DNA from: an uncultured Lachnospiraceae bacterium | GTDB taxonomy: Bacteria; Bacillota; Clostridia; Lachnospirales; Lachnospiraceae | Assembly: GCA_945836565.1 (NCBI GenBank) | Contig: CAMALN010000034.1 | Location: 1-11,114, forward strand | Length of the DNA stretch: 11,114 nt | Direction: 5' to 3' | The notes under the pieces: model-generated | Database searches by the model: none | What the model saw: the letters and a program-made list of their open reading frames with translations, nothing else | What the model was told of the DNA's origin: nothing | Part shown: positions 1 through 6,304 of the stretch, in pieces | How the letters are laid out: each line of letters opens with the position of its first letter | Numbering within the stretch: the stretch's first letter is position 1 | Translations under genes and position numbers: made by a program

Positions 1-81
1 AAAAACGAAGAATACAACGTGTTTCATGAATTGTTTATTTATATTACACATATGCGTATGTATAATCCGGCTGGGGTTGAA

Positions 82-244
82 CAAAAAAGCCTGTTACGTT
101 GTGTTCGTGTAACAGGCTTAGGGGAATTATGTTATTTATGTAATGATTAATTTATAAAGAACACTTTTTTCAAATTGGAGAGGGCGGTTGTATCTGAAGA
201 ATACAGTGCCGTTTACGGGTGAATATAATTTAGTTTTGTTCTGT
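82..244 (-). ncRNA. Candidate small non-coding RNA
   Basis: This is inferred from a promoter-to-terminator pair on the minus strand. A perfect TTGACA (280-275) with an 18-nt spacer to TACAAC (256-251) predicts a start near 244. A strong hairpin with a U-tract ends the transcript near 82, giving about 160 nt. The minus strand contains no ATG between these points, and the few TTG or GTG frames close within about ten codons, so a protein product is unlikely. Predicted folds are a hairpin TGTAT/ATACA (205-201 with 193-189) and a small CCG/CGG hairpin just 5' of it. These are followed by a C-rich single-stranded stretch, CCGCCCTCTCC, at about 187-177, of the type that pairs with Shine-Dalgarno sequences in some Gram-positive sRNAs. 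No known RNA family was recognised. The weaker -10 and the competing plus-strand promoter keep confidence low. Confidence 0.4.
83..119 (-). terminator. Rho-independent terminator, minus strand
   Basis: An 11-bp perfect stem (87-97 with 109-119) encloses an 11-nt loop. Read on the minus strand, the stem runs directly into six T residues (88-83), the classic intrinsic terminator form. The plus-strand side is followed by AGGGGAATTA, which has no T-tract, so the element acts in the minus direction. No minus-strand protein gene lies upstream of it within the window, which is why a non-coding transcript is proposed. Confidence 0.8.
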
Positions 245-250
245 AGCTAA

Positions 251-280
251 GTTGTAGCACTAGCAGGAATGTTTTGTCAA
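251..280 (-). promoter_or_regulatory. Candidate sigma-A promoter, minus strand
   Basis: The -35 hexamer is a perfect TTGACA (280-275). The spacer is 18 nt, and the -10 is TACAAC (256-251), matching four of six consensus bases. The DNA just upstream on this strand is AT-rich, as in an UP element. It would drive the candidate RNA ending at the terminator near 83. Its -35 bases are shared with the plus-strand promoter of the EAL gene. Confidence 0.45.
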
Positions 281-303
281 TTATAAATTTTGAAGATTAC
301 AAT
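274..303 (+). promoter_or_regulatory. Promoter of the EAL-domain gene
   Basis: TTGTCA (274-279), an 18-nt spacer and TACAAT (298-303) match the housekeeping consensus at five of six bases in each hexamer. The predicted transcript starts near 310, giving a leader of about 80 nt before the ATG at 393. The -35 lies on a near-palindromic TTGTCAA that also reads as TTGACAA on the other strand, so two divergent polymerases would compete for it. Confidence 0.6.
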
Positions 304-392
304 AATTTTACATTCCCGATACAGAAATAAGATAGATGAGATATAAGACAATTGTTAGATTAATATGACGAGATAATTGAATGGAGGTTTAT

Positions 393-1565
393 ATGAAGAG
401 ATTGAAGGATGATTTGGATGACATACTTGAAAAAAAGAGGATTAGGACTGTATTCCAGCCTATAGTTTCGTTAAGGAACGGAGAGATAATAGGATATGAG
501 GCATTGAGCAGGGTGGTGCAACCAGATAAAATCCGGGAAACTGAGGAGCTCTTTCGACTGGCAGGACTGTATGGAAAGATATGGGAGCTGGAGCAGCTGT
601 GCAGAAGTAAAACTCTAAAAAGATTTTATGAGCTGTCACCGAAGGGTAATGTAAAGAAGCTGTTTTTGAACGTAAATCCTATGGTAATATATGACAACCA
701 GTTCTATCAGGGATTTACCAGCAAACATCTGGAGAAGTATGGTTTGAATGCTGAAGGCACCGTATTTGAGGTTACCGAAAGGGGTGCCGTTGAGGATATG
801 AGAGGCTTTACTGAGACAATCAGGCATTACAAACAGCAGGGATATAAAATTGCAATTGATGATGCCGGCTCATGCTATTCCGGATTAAATCTGATATGTG
901 ATATTGTACCGCATTATTTAAAGCTGGATATGAAGCTCATACACGACATACATAAGGATGGTATAAAGAGGGCAATGGTAAAAGCAATGGTCGAATTTGC
1001 CGGTTTGACGAGGATTGAGCTTGTTGCGGAGGGGATAGAATGCCGCGAGGAGTTAGATACATTGCTAAAGCTTGGAGTACATAATGGACAGGGATATTTC
1101 TTAAGGAAGCCAAACGAGGAATTAAAGGGTGTAGATGATGCTGCACTTAAAATAATCCAAAGGTACAACAGTAAGAAAACAATTGTCAATATGCAAAATG
1201 ATGATATAAGGGAGTATAGGGTAGCCCTGTTTAAGCCGGAGAAATACAAGGCATATAAGGCTTATTACGAAAAATATGGTTTTGAGAAGGCGGATAAGCT
1301 GCTTGAAATGATAAAATCTGTCGTGGCAGGTAATTTGTCTGAAAATGAATATATGATTATGATTTCCGAGGATACTATGATGGCGGTGATACTAAAGCAG
1401 GATTTTAAGACAAAATGTGAATGTATAATCGGTGAGTTCGAGAGAAAAATAAAGGATTATTATACTGAGGAGGATTGGAACAGGGGTTACATTGAAGGAG
1501 TGAATAAGAATGGAGAAGCTAAGGAGTATCCTATAATCGCAATCTCGGCTGAAAGAGTTGTATAG
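393..1565 (+). CDS. EAL-domain c-di-GMP phosphodiesterase with degenerate GGDEF-like C-terminus
   Basis: The 390-residue cytoplasmic protein probably hydrolyses cyclic di-GMP to pGpG. The EAL domain spans about residues 17-250. The residues needed for metal and substrate binding all appear present: E36 of EAL, N93 (NVNP), E126 (FEVTE), D156-D157 (IDDAG), K177 (LKLD), E213 (AEGIE) and Q233 (GQGY). Loop 6 reads DDAG where most members have DDFG. Residues about 270-390 follow the GGDEF pattern of EAL-GGDEF proteins (KYKAYKAYYEKYGFEKAD, then EEDWNRGYIEGV and a hydrophobic end). However, the signature position reads ISEDT (about 324-328), so cyclase activity should be absent and the domain may be regulatory. 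There is no transmembrane segment or PAS/REC sensor. The start at 393 is preferred because GGAGG (383-387) sits 5 nt upstream. The in-frame ATG at 381 has no ribosome binding site, and using it would translate through that Shine-Dalgarno. Confidence 0.93.
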   Translation: MKRLKDDLDDILEKKRIRTVFQPIVSLRNGEIIGYEALSRVVQPDKIRETEELFRLAGLYGKIWELEQLCRSKTLKRFYELSPKGNVKKLFLNVNPMVIYDNQFYQGFTSKHLEKYGLNAEGTVFEVTERGAVEDMRGFTETIRHYKQQGYKIAIDDAGSCYSGLNLICDIVPHYLKLDMKLIHDIHKDGIKRAMVKAMVEFAGLTRIELVAEGIECREELDTLLKLGVHNGQGYFLRKPNEELKGVDDAALKIIQRYNSKKTIVNMQNDDIREYRVALFKPEKYKAYKAYYEKYGFEKADKLLEMIKSVVAGNLSENEYMIMISEDTMMAVILKQDFKTKCECIIGEFERKIKDYYTEEDWNRGYIEGVNKNGEAKEYPIIAISAERVV

Positions 1566-1585
1566 ACGTATATGGTTCTTAACTT

Positions 1586-1633
1586 AAAATAGCGTATGTT
1601 CGGATATATTATCGGCCGAACATACGCTGTTTT
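1586..1633. terminator. Bidirectional terminator between convergent genes
   Basis: A perfect 13-bp stem (1591-1603 with 1616-1628) closes a 12-nt loop. It is followed by GTTTT on the plus strand and ATTTTAAG on the minus strand. Lying between the ends of the EAL gene (1565) and the esterase gene (1672), it can stop transcription from both sides. Confidence 0.85.
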
Positions 1634-1671
1634 ACGGCTAGGGTGCTTTGCATCCTTTGTTACATACTATA

Positions 1672-3183
1672 TTATGAGTTGTATATTGTCTTACGAAATG
1701 GTGAGATGGTGGTGCCGCCTTCTGTAAATAATGTGGCTTCACCGTAATTGTACCATGCATATCGCAATGCTTGCGGTGTGTCAACCTTTTCACTTTGTGC
1801 ACATAATATATTACCTTCTAAGAGGCTTACCTGTGCCGGAACGTATGCTCCGTCCATGCCTGCTATCTCAAAGGCAGGGCGCTCGGTATCGCGCAGGATG
1901 AGCTTCTCTGTGGTAGGCGTAAAGCAGATAAAAAGCTTCTTCCCATCAGAGTAGATATAATCAGCAGTTGGCGTTTTGACTGTCTTGTTCTGATAGACCA
2001 TTTCCTGTGCGAGTGTAGCAAGTCGCTCGCCCGGAGTCTTCTTGTCCACTGGGTGAACATTGTCGTATTCACCGCAGTCTGCGATAGATACCATACCGGA
2101 GTTTTGAATGGATTTGGCGGCGAACAGCTGCTGCTCACGCTGGAAGGCCCAGCTTCTGTCGTCTTCCTCGCCGTCAGCTATGTACATAGCAAGCTGTACA
2201 AACAAAAATGGCAGATTCCAGTCATTCCAATCACTGCGCCATTGCTGTACGAGCAGCTGCATCATATCGCAGTAGCAGCTATAGCGCTGTACATCCTCCT
2301 CACCCTGATAATATATAAAGCCGCGCAGGGTATATGGCGCAACAGGCTTTATCATGGTTTCGTACAGTCCGTTTGGGCGAAATGGTGACTGCCATCCAAT
2401 CGGCTCAGGCCAAGGATAATTTCCGCAGCGCTCGTGAATTTCACACCAGGATATATCCGGATGCTCCCTTCTCAAATTGTCTGTGCGCTGTATCCAATCA
2501 TTACAGGATTTTCTATAAGCCTTTAATTCAGACATATACTGTTCCTCTGTTTTATCGCCGACAGCAAGCTTGAAATCTGATATAAGCTTCTGACCTGCAA
2601 CAAGCTTTTCGAGCTGTGTGTTACTCATCCAGCAGGAAACGGATGTACCGCCCCAATAGCAGTCTATGATTCCTATGACACAATCCATCCTAGACGCCAA
2701 TTTTTGTGCAAAATAAAAAGCAACCGCAGACATCCTTCCGACATTATACTTATCTGCAATGTGCCATGCGCTATTCCTTGCCTGTTTCTGCTGTTCATTG
2801 TCCAATACTGCACACTTTGGTACCTGATAATATCGTAATTTATCTCCTATATAGGATTGGGCAATTTCAATTCCGTTTTCACTGTCATTTAACGCAAGCT
2901 CCATATTGCTCTGGCCACCATCCAGCCATACCTCGCCGACCGCTACATCCTGTATAGTAATTGTATGTTCTGCTGAGGAAGCCTTAAGCTCATATCCTTC
3001 GCCCGCACTGAGCGGATGTAGTGACACACCCCAGGTACCATCACTTTTTACAGCTGTTACGGCCTTGCTTGAAGACAGTGTAATCCGTAGCTTCTCACCC
3101 GGAGTTCCTGTTCCGAATACTGTTATAGGTTTTTCCCTCTGTACGACCATGTGGTCCTTAAAAATGGCGGCTAATTCAAACAT
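1672..3183 (-). CDS. Sialate O-acetylesterase-like SGNH hydrolase
   Basis: The 503-residue protein matches the sialate O-acetylesterase/acetyl-esterase family, which removes O-acetyl groups from sialic acids or plant-type glycans. The N-terminus has the family's beta-domain opening (IFKDHMVVQREKPI, then TPGEKL). The catalytic blocks follow in order: GGQSNM (nucleophile S92), WGGTSVS (177-183), YYQGEED (291-297, oxyanion hole) and DNVHP (374-378, catalytic His377 with a nearby Asp). There is no signal peptide, so it should act in the cytoplasm on imported acetylated sugars. The start at 3183 is chosen because AGGAAGGGAG (3200-3191) lies 7 nt upstream. A longer in-frame start at 3261 would begin inside the promoter and lacks a ribosome binding site. 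It stands alone, with no sialic acid catabolic genes nearby, so the substrate is open and could be acetylated xylan or mannan oligosaccharides. Confidence 0.87.
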   Translation of the reverse strand: MFELAAIFKDHMVVQREKPITVFGTGTPGEKLRITLSSSKAVTAVKSDGTWGVSLHPLSAGEGYELKASSAEHTITIQDVAVGEVWLDGGQSNMELALNDSENGIEIAQSYIGDKLRYYQVPKCAVLDNEQQKQARNSAWHIADKYNVGRMSAVAFYFAQKLASRMDCVIGIIDCYWGGTSVSCWMSNTQLEKLVAGQKLISDFKLAVGDKTEEQYMSELKAYRKSCNDWIQRTDNLRREHPDISWCEIHERCGNYPWPEPIGWQSPFRPNGLYETMIKPVAPYTLRGFIYYQGEEDVQRYSCYCDMMQLLVQQWRSDWNDWNLPFLFVQLAMYIADGEEDDRSWAFQREQQLFAAKSIQNSGMVSIADCGEYDNVHPVDKKTPGERLATLAQEMVYQNKTVKTPTADYIYSDGKKLFICFTPTTEKLILRDTERPAFEIAGMDGAYVPAQVSLLEGNILCAQSEKVDTPQALRYAWYNYGEATLFTEGGTTISPFRKTIYNS

Positions 3184-3232
3184 TTGGTGTCTCCCTTCCT
3201 GTTTATTGTCAAGTACATTATATAATAGAAAA

Positions 3233-3261
3233 ATTATATCCTTTGTTAACAAAATGCACAA
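3233..3261 (-). promoter_or_regulatory. Promoter of the esterase gene with an operator-like palindrome
   Basis: On the minus strand TTGTGC (3261-3256), a 17-nt spacer and a perfect TATAAT (3238-3233) form a good housekeeping promoter. The predicted leader is about 43 nt. The spacer contains the 12-bp perfect palindrome TTTGTTAACAAA (3242-3253), a plausible repressor site because binding there would block polymerase. The regulator is not in the window. Confidence 0.65.
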
Positions 3262-3321
3262 GTTGTTATGCTATGTTTGAAGAAAAAAGTATAGGAATGA
3301 ATATGAGTTTGAAAAAGTGAA

Positions 3322-3368
3322 TTGAAAAATCTTTTAATATGGAATATTTTTATGTGTGGTGGTATACT
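3322..3368 (+). promoter_or_regulatory. Candidate promoters of the AI-2E/ATPase operon
   Basis: Two overlapping options exist. One is TTGAAA (3322-3327), 17 nt, TATTTT (3345-3350). The other is an extended -10, TGGTATACT (3360-3368), with the weak -35 TGGAAT (3340-3345). The extended -10 is the closer consensus match and would give a leader of about 97 nt. Which one is used cannot be told from the sequence. Confidence 0.4.
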
Positions 3369-3471
3369 GTTCTCATTTGCAGGCGTTACCATAGTAATGC
3401 AGTATAAAATACATGATAATTTTTAGAGGTCATTTAGTTGGCTGTGATTTATATATTATTAAGGAGGAACC

Positions 3472-4788
3472 ATGAATAGTAACAATAAAGAAAAGAAGAA
3501 GATAGTGCAGCTTGTTATATTTTTCATAACCTTTACGGTGCTACTGGTATATCTGGTTAACCACGCAGGTGTCATATCAGGGCTGCTTAGCACTATGGTG
3601 TCACTTATTATGCCGTTTTTGCTGGGGTGTGCCATAGCATTTATTATAAATATTCCTATGAGGAATATTGAAGCGACGCTTTTTAATAAGGAGGATTCTG
3701 TATTTTATAAGCATAAGAGAACAATCAGTATGCTGCTTTCATATCTGGCGGCGCTGCTTGTAATCGTATTGGTTTGCTTTGTTGTAATACCGGAGGTCAA
3801 GGATACTCTTGTGGATATATATAAGAAGCTTCCGGGAGCCTTTGAGGAGGGAAAAAAATTACTTATAAGGTATACTGAAAAGTATCCGGAGGTAAAAGAA
3901 TATATAACAAATGTAACCATAGATTGGGATAAGCTGGAAAAGACCGTGACATCATTTTTTACCACGCATGGCGGAAATCTCCTGTCGACCACTATATCCA
4001 TATTTTCCTCTGTGATAAGTGTTATTACGAATATCTTCATTGCCTTGGTTTTCTCACTGTACATTCTCTCATCAAAGGAGGATATGGGACGTAAGGTAAA
4101 GATGTTTATCTACGCCATGTTCAAGGAGAAAACTGCAGATGAGATGATGGTGCTCGGAAGAATAGCTCACAACACATTCTCAAAATTCTTTGCCAGTCAG
4201 TTCCGTGAGGGTATCATACTTGGAACAATGTTCTTCATATGTATGAGCATATTCAGGATGCCGTATGCACTCACAATCGGAGTATGTATTGCATTTACCG
4301 CACTTATACCGGTATTCGGAGCATTCGTAGGATTATTCATAGGCAGTCTCCTGCTTTTGGTTGAGGCACCGAAGCTTGTGATATGGTTCATAGTTATGTT
4401 CTTCGTGCTTCAGTTTATAGAGAATAACTTTATCTATCCAAAGCTTGTGGGCGGAGATGTCGGACTTTCGGCCATATGGGTATTGCTTGCAGTTCTTGTG
4501 GGTGGTGACCTGATGGGTGTAGTCGGAATGTTCGTATTTATCCCGTTTGTTTCTGTTATATATTCGTATGGACGTACTATCATATACAGAAGGCTTAAGG
4601 CGAAGAATATTGATATCTCGACAAAGGTGGTGGCAGAGGATGCCGTGCCGCTTATGGAGAGCAGACGCAGGATGTTCCAGAGAAGACCTAGGACAAATGC
4701 AATGAATGCTGTAGAGAATAATGAAGAAAATCCTGAAGAAAATCCTGCGGAGGAAAAGCTTCAGGAGAATGAAACAGATGCAAAATAG
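3472..4788 (+). CDS. AI-2E family transporter (PF01594-type membrane protein)
   Basis: The 438-residue polytopic membrane protein has the family layout. There are two close N-terminal hydrophobic helices (about 11-33 and 35-60), a third at about 85-108, and a soluble segment (about 110-168). A C-terminal membrane bundle from about 170 to 370 carries the conserved IPVFGAFVG and NNFIYPKLVGGDVGLSAIWV stretches. The family includes E. coli TqsA and sodium/proton antiporters of Gram-positives, so autoinducer-2 export is only one possible role. The substrate here is unknown. The last ~60 residues are cytoplasmic and charged, ending in a Glu/Asn-rich tail (NNEENPEENPAEEKLQ) that is longer than in many members. 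The start is fixed by AAGGAGG (3461-3467) just upstream. The ATPase gene follows after 57 bp with no terminator between, so the two are probably co-transcribed. Confidence 0.9.
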   Translation: MNSNNKEKKKIVQLVIFFITFTVLLVYLVNHAGVISGLLSTMVSLIMPFLLGCAIAFIINIPMRNIEATLFNKEDSVFYKHKRTISMLLSYLAALLVIVLVCFVVIPEVKDTLVDIYKKLPGAFEEGKKLLIRYTEKYPEVKEYITNVTIDWDKLEKTVTSFFTTHGGNLLSTTISIFSSVISVITNIFIALVFSLYILSSKEDMGRKVKMFIYAMFKEKTADEMMVLGRIAHNTFSKFFASQFREGIILGTMFFICMSIFRMPYALTIGVCIAFTALIPVFGAFVGLFIGSLLLLVEAPKLVIWFIVMFFVLQFIENNFIYPKLVGGDVGLSAIWVLLAVLVGGDLMGVVGMFVFIPFVSVIYSYGRTIIYRRLKAKNIDISTKVVAEDAVPLMESRRRMFQRRPRTNAMNAVENNEENPEENPAEEKLQENETDAK

Positions 4789-4845
4789 CACAATAGCTGT
4801 CACAATGTGGCAGAGGCTATGTGAACAGATAAAGGAGTTGATAAT

Positions 4846-6153
4846 ATGTATCGAGAGATACCGGGATTAGTGTTATACAGAGATCTGGGCGAGGATTGCA
4901 TACTCTATCGTCTGGCAGATATATTTCACGATAAGGCTCAGGGTAAATGTGACAATGAGACCATAATTACGCGTATATATCAGGAGATAAAGAGGCTGCT
5001 TGATGTGGCGACAAGCTATGGCTTCAATAGGAATCTGTGGCAGGATTATCTGGCTTTTTTGCTCATCACATCGGAGAATTCATTTACACTTACCTGTGAA
5101 AAGGTGGGTGCCGGAGAAGGTACGGTCAATAAATTTGCAAAAAATGATTATGCGATATTCATGCGACTTTTCCACTATGATTTCTCAGAGATAGAGAAGG
5201 AGCTTGGTATAGACTGTTTCTCGACCATCACGAATTATGTAAGTCTACCTAAGAAGGAGCAGATGTACAATGCGAATGTGAGTGAAAAGGTAAGATACAT
5301 AAGTGACCATGTAAGCGAGGCGAAGACTGTCGACGAAATATTCGATATAATGACCGATTTCTATAGGATGTATGGCGTGGGAATGTTTGGTCTGAATAAG
5401 GCATTTCGTATAAGTCACGAGGACGGAAAGGACCTCGAGTTCATACCTATCAATAACACGGACAAGGTTATGCTGGATGACCTTATAGGATATGAGATTC
5501 AGAAGAAGAAGCTTATAGACAATACTGAGGCCTTTGTAGAGGGAAGAAGAGCGAACAACTGTCTGCTGTTCGGAGACAGTGGTACCGGAAAGTCGACAAG
5601 CATCAAGGCTATCATAAATAAGTATTATGACCAGGGACTTAGGATGATTGAGATATACAAGCACCAGTTCAAGGACCTTTCAGCAGTTATATCTCACATC
5701 AAGAACAGAAATTACAAGTTTATCATATATATGGATGACCTTTCATTTGAGGAATTCGAGATAGAATACAAATACTTAAAGGCCGTTATCGAGGGTGGGC
5801 TCGAGATAAAGCCTGACAATGTTCTTATATATGCGACCTCAAACAGACGGCATCTCATAAAGGAAACCTGGAATGACACCTCAGATATGGATACGGAGAA
5901 GCATCGCTCGGATACTATGCAGGAGAAGCTTTCGTTGGTAAATAGATTCGGAGTGACCATAAGCTTTTCTAAGCCATCAAAGAAGGAATTCAATGATATA
6001 GTAATTGAACTTGCAAAGAGATATCCGGAAATAAACCTAAGCGAAGAAGAGCTTATGCTCGAAGCAAACAAGTGGGAGCTTTCGCACGGCGGTTTATCCG
6101 GAAGAACCGCACAGCAATTCATAAACTACATAGTAGGACAGAGTATAATTTAA
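4846..6153 (+). CDS. DUF815-type AAA ATPase
   Basis: The 435-residue cytoplasmic protein has an N-terminal helical half of unknown role (about 1-200) and a P-loop ATPase domain (about 205-430). Walker A is GDSGTGKS (243-250), Walker B is FIIYMDDL (292-299), a sensor-1-like Asn sits in YATSNRRHL (329-337), and an arginine-finger candidate is R367 in [18 protein letters not shown] (415-425) resembles a sensor-2 region. The block around Walker A and the RRHLIKE segment match the DUF815 (PF05673) family, which is widespread but lacks a defined biochemical role. AAAGGAG (4831-4837) lies 8 nt before the ATG. It is second in a likely operon with the AI-2E-family protein, which hints at a link to a membrane process, but this is inference. 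The gene ends two bases before the large palindrome that probably forms its mRNA 3' end. Confidence 0.87.
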   Translation: MYREIPGLVLYRDLGEDCILYRLADIFHDKAQGKCDNETIITRIYQEIKRLLDVATSYGFNRNLWQDYLAFLLITSENSFTLTCEKVGAGEGTVNKFAKNDYAIFMRLFHYDFSEIEKELGIDCFSTITNYVSLPKKEQMYNANVSEKVRYISDHVSEAKTVDEIFDIMTDFYRMYGVGMFGLNKAFRISHEDGKDLEFIPINNTDKVMLDDLIGYEIQKKKLIDNTEAFVEGRRANNCLLFGDSGTGKSTSIKAIINKYYDQGLRMIEIYKHQFKDLSAVISHIKNRNYKFIIYMDDLSFEEFEIEYKYLKAVIEGGLEIKPDNVLIYATSNRRHLIKETWNDTSDMDTEKHRSDTMQEKLSLVNRFGVTISFSKPSKKEFNDIVIELAKRYPEINLSEEELMLEANKWELSHGGLSGRTAQQFINYIVGQSII

Positions 6154-6154
6154 A

Positions 6155-6296
6155 AAGCTTACTCGATAATTAATTTCAATGAGGGACATATGCGCCCACC
6201 GGTTCTTAACGAGTGTGTAACACGAGTTTAGAATCCGCTGTGAGGCGCATCTAAGCGCGAGCGGTCCCGGATTGAAATTAATTATCGAGTAAGCTT
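6155..6296. repeat. 142-base structured palindrome (terminator or palindromic element)
   Basis: The outer arms (6155-6180 and 6271-6296) are perfect 26-bp inverted repeats ending in AAGCTT. Inside, paired segments continue on one axis: 6183-6187/6264-6268, 6190-6196/6244-6250, 6197-6199/6240-6242, 6201-6206/6230-6236 (one bulge), 6208-6210/6226-6228, and 6213-6216/6220-6223 closing a GTA loop. About 55 pairs form in all, with a 13-nt bulge at 6251-6263. It fills the gap between two converging genes and leads into ATTTATTTTA on the plus side and TTTTAAATTAT on the minus side, so it could terminate transcription both ways. It is far longer and more elaborate than an intrinsic terminator needs to be. 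No reading frame was seen. It may be a mobile palindromic repeat or a structured 3' RNA; the copy number is unknown. Confidence 0.8.
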
Positions 6297-6304
6297 GATT
6301 TATT

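Larger units (their letters stand above)
1..392. other. Gene-free left flank
   Basis: No protein-coding gene is supported here. Two plus-strand frames are open at the left edge, one to about 150, but neither has a start codon in the window, and the longer one runs through the 87-119 hairpin. The stretch holds the minus-strand terminator, the candidate RNA and the two overlapping promoters described separately. Positions 1-81 show no recognisable feature. I see no riboswitch aptamer, including c-di-GMP types, in front of the EAL gene. Confidence 0.6.

Noticed and set aside
1..150. Plus-strand frame open from the left edge to a TAA at about 148-150, possibly a gene 3' end
   Set aside because: It runs through the 87-119 terminator hairpin, the translation shows no recognisable protein features, and a second frame is also open over part of the same stretch. 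Chance openness is likely.
135..245. Minus-strand open stretch of about 36 codons (ending ...VLYKLIIT)
   Set aside because: It has no ATG, GTG or TTG start in frame and no ribosome binding site, so it was not called as a gene or pseudogene.
304..392. Riboswitch, such as a c-di-GMP aptamer, in the EAL gene leader
   Set aside because: The leader is only about 80 nt, AT-rich, and shows none of the conserved aptamer segments or an expression-platform hairpin.
381..392. Upstream ATG at 381 as the EAL gene start
   Set aside because: It has no Shine-Dalgarno, while GGAGG at 383-387 is correctly placed for the ATG at 393.
3184..3261. 26-residue N-terminal extension of the esterase starting at 3261
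   Set aside because: It would be translated from within the promoter, lacks a ribosome binding site, and the family's normal N-terminus begins at the ATG at 3183.
3472..4788. Quorum-sensing autoinducer-2 transporter as a firm function
   Set aside because: The family name reflects one E. coli member; other members are ion antiporters, and no luxS or lsr gene is in the window.
6181..6270. Self-cleaving ribozyme (hammerhead) in the palindrome core
   Set aside because: The CUGANGA and GAAA core elements were not found on either strand.
6148..6302. Target-site duplication (ATTTA) flanking the large palindrome
   Set aside because: The 5-base match is not placed symmetrically at the arm ends (2 bases away on one side, 1 on the other) and is easily expected by chance in AT-rich DNA.
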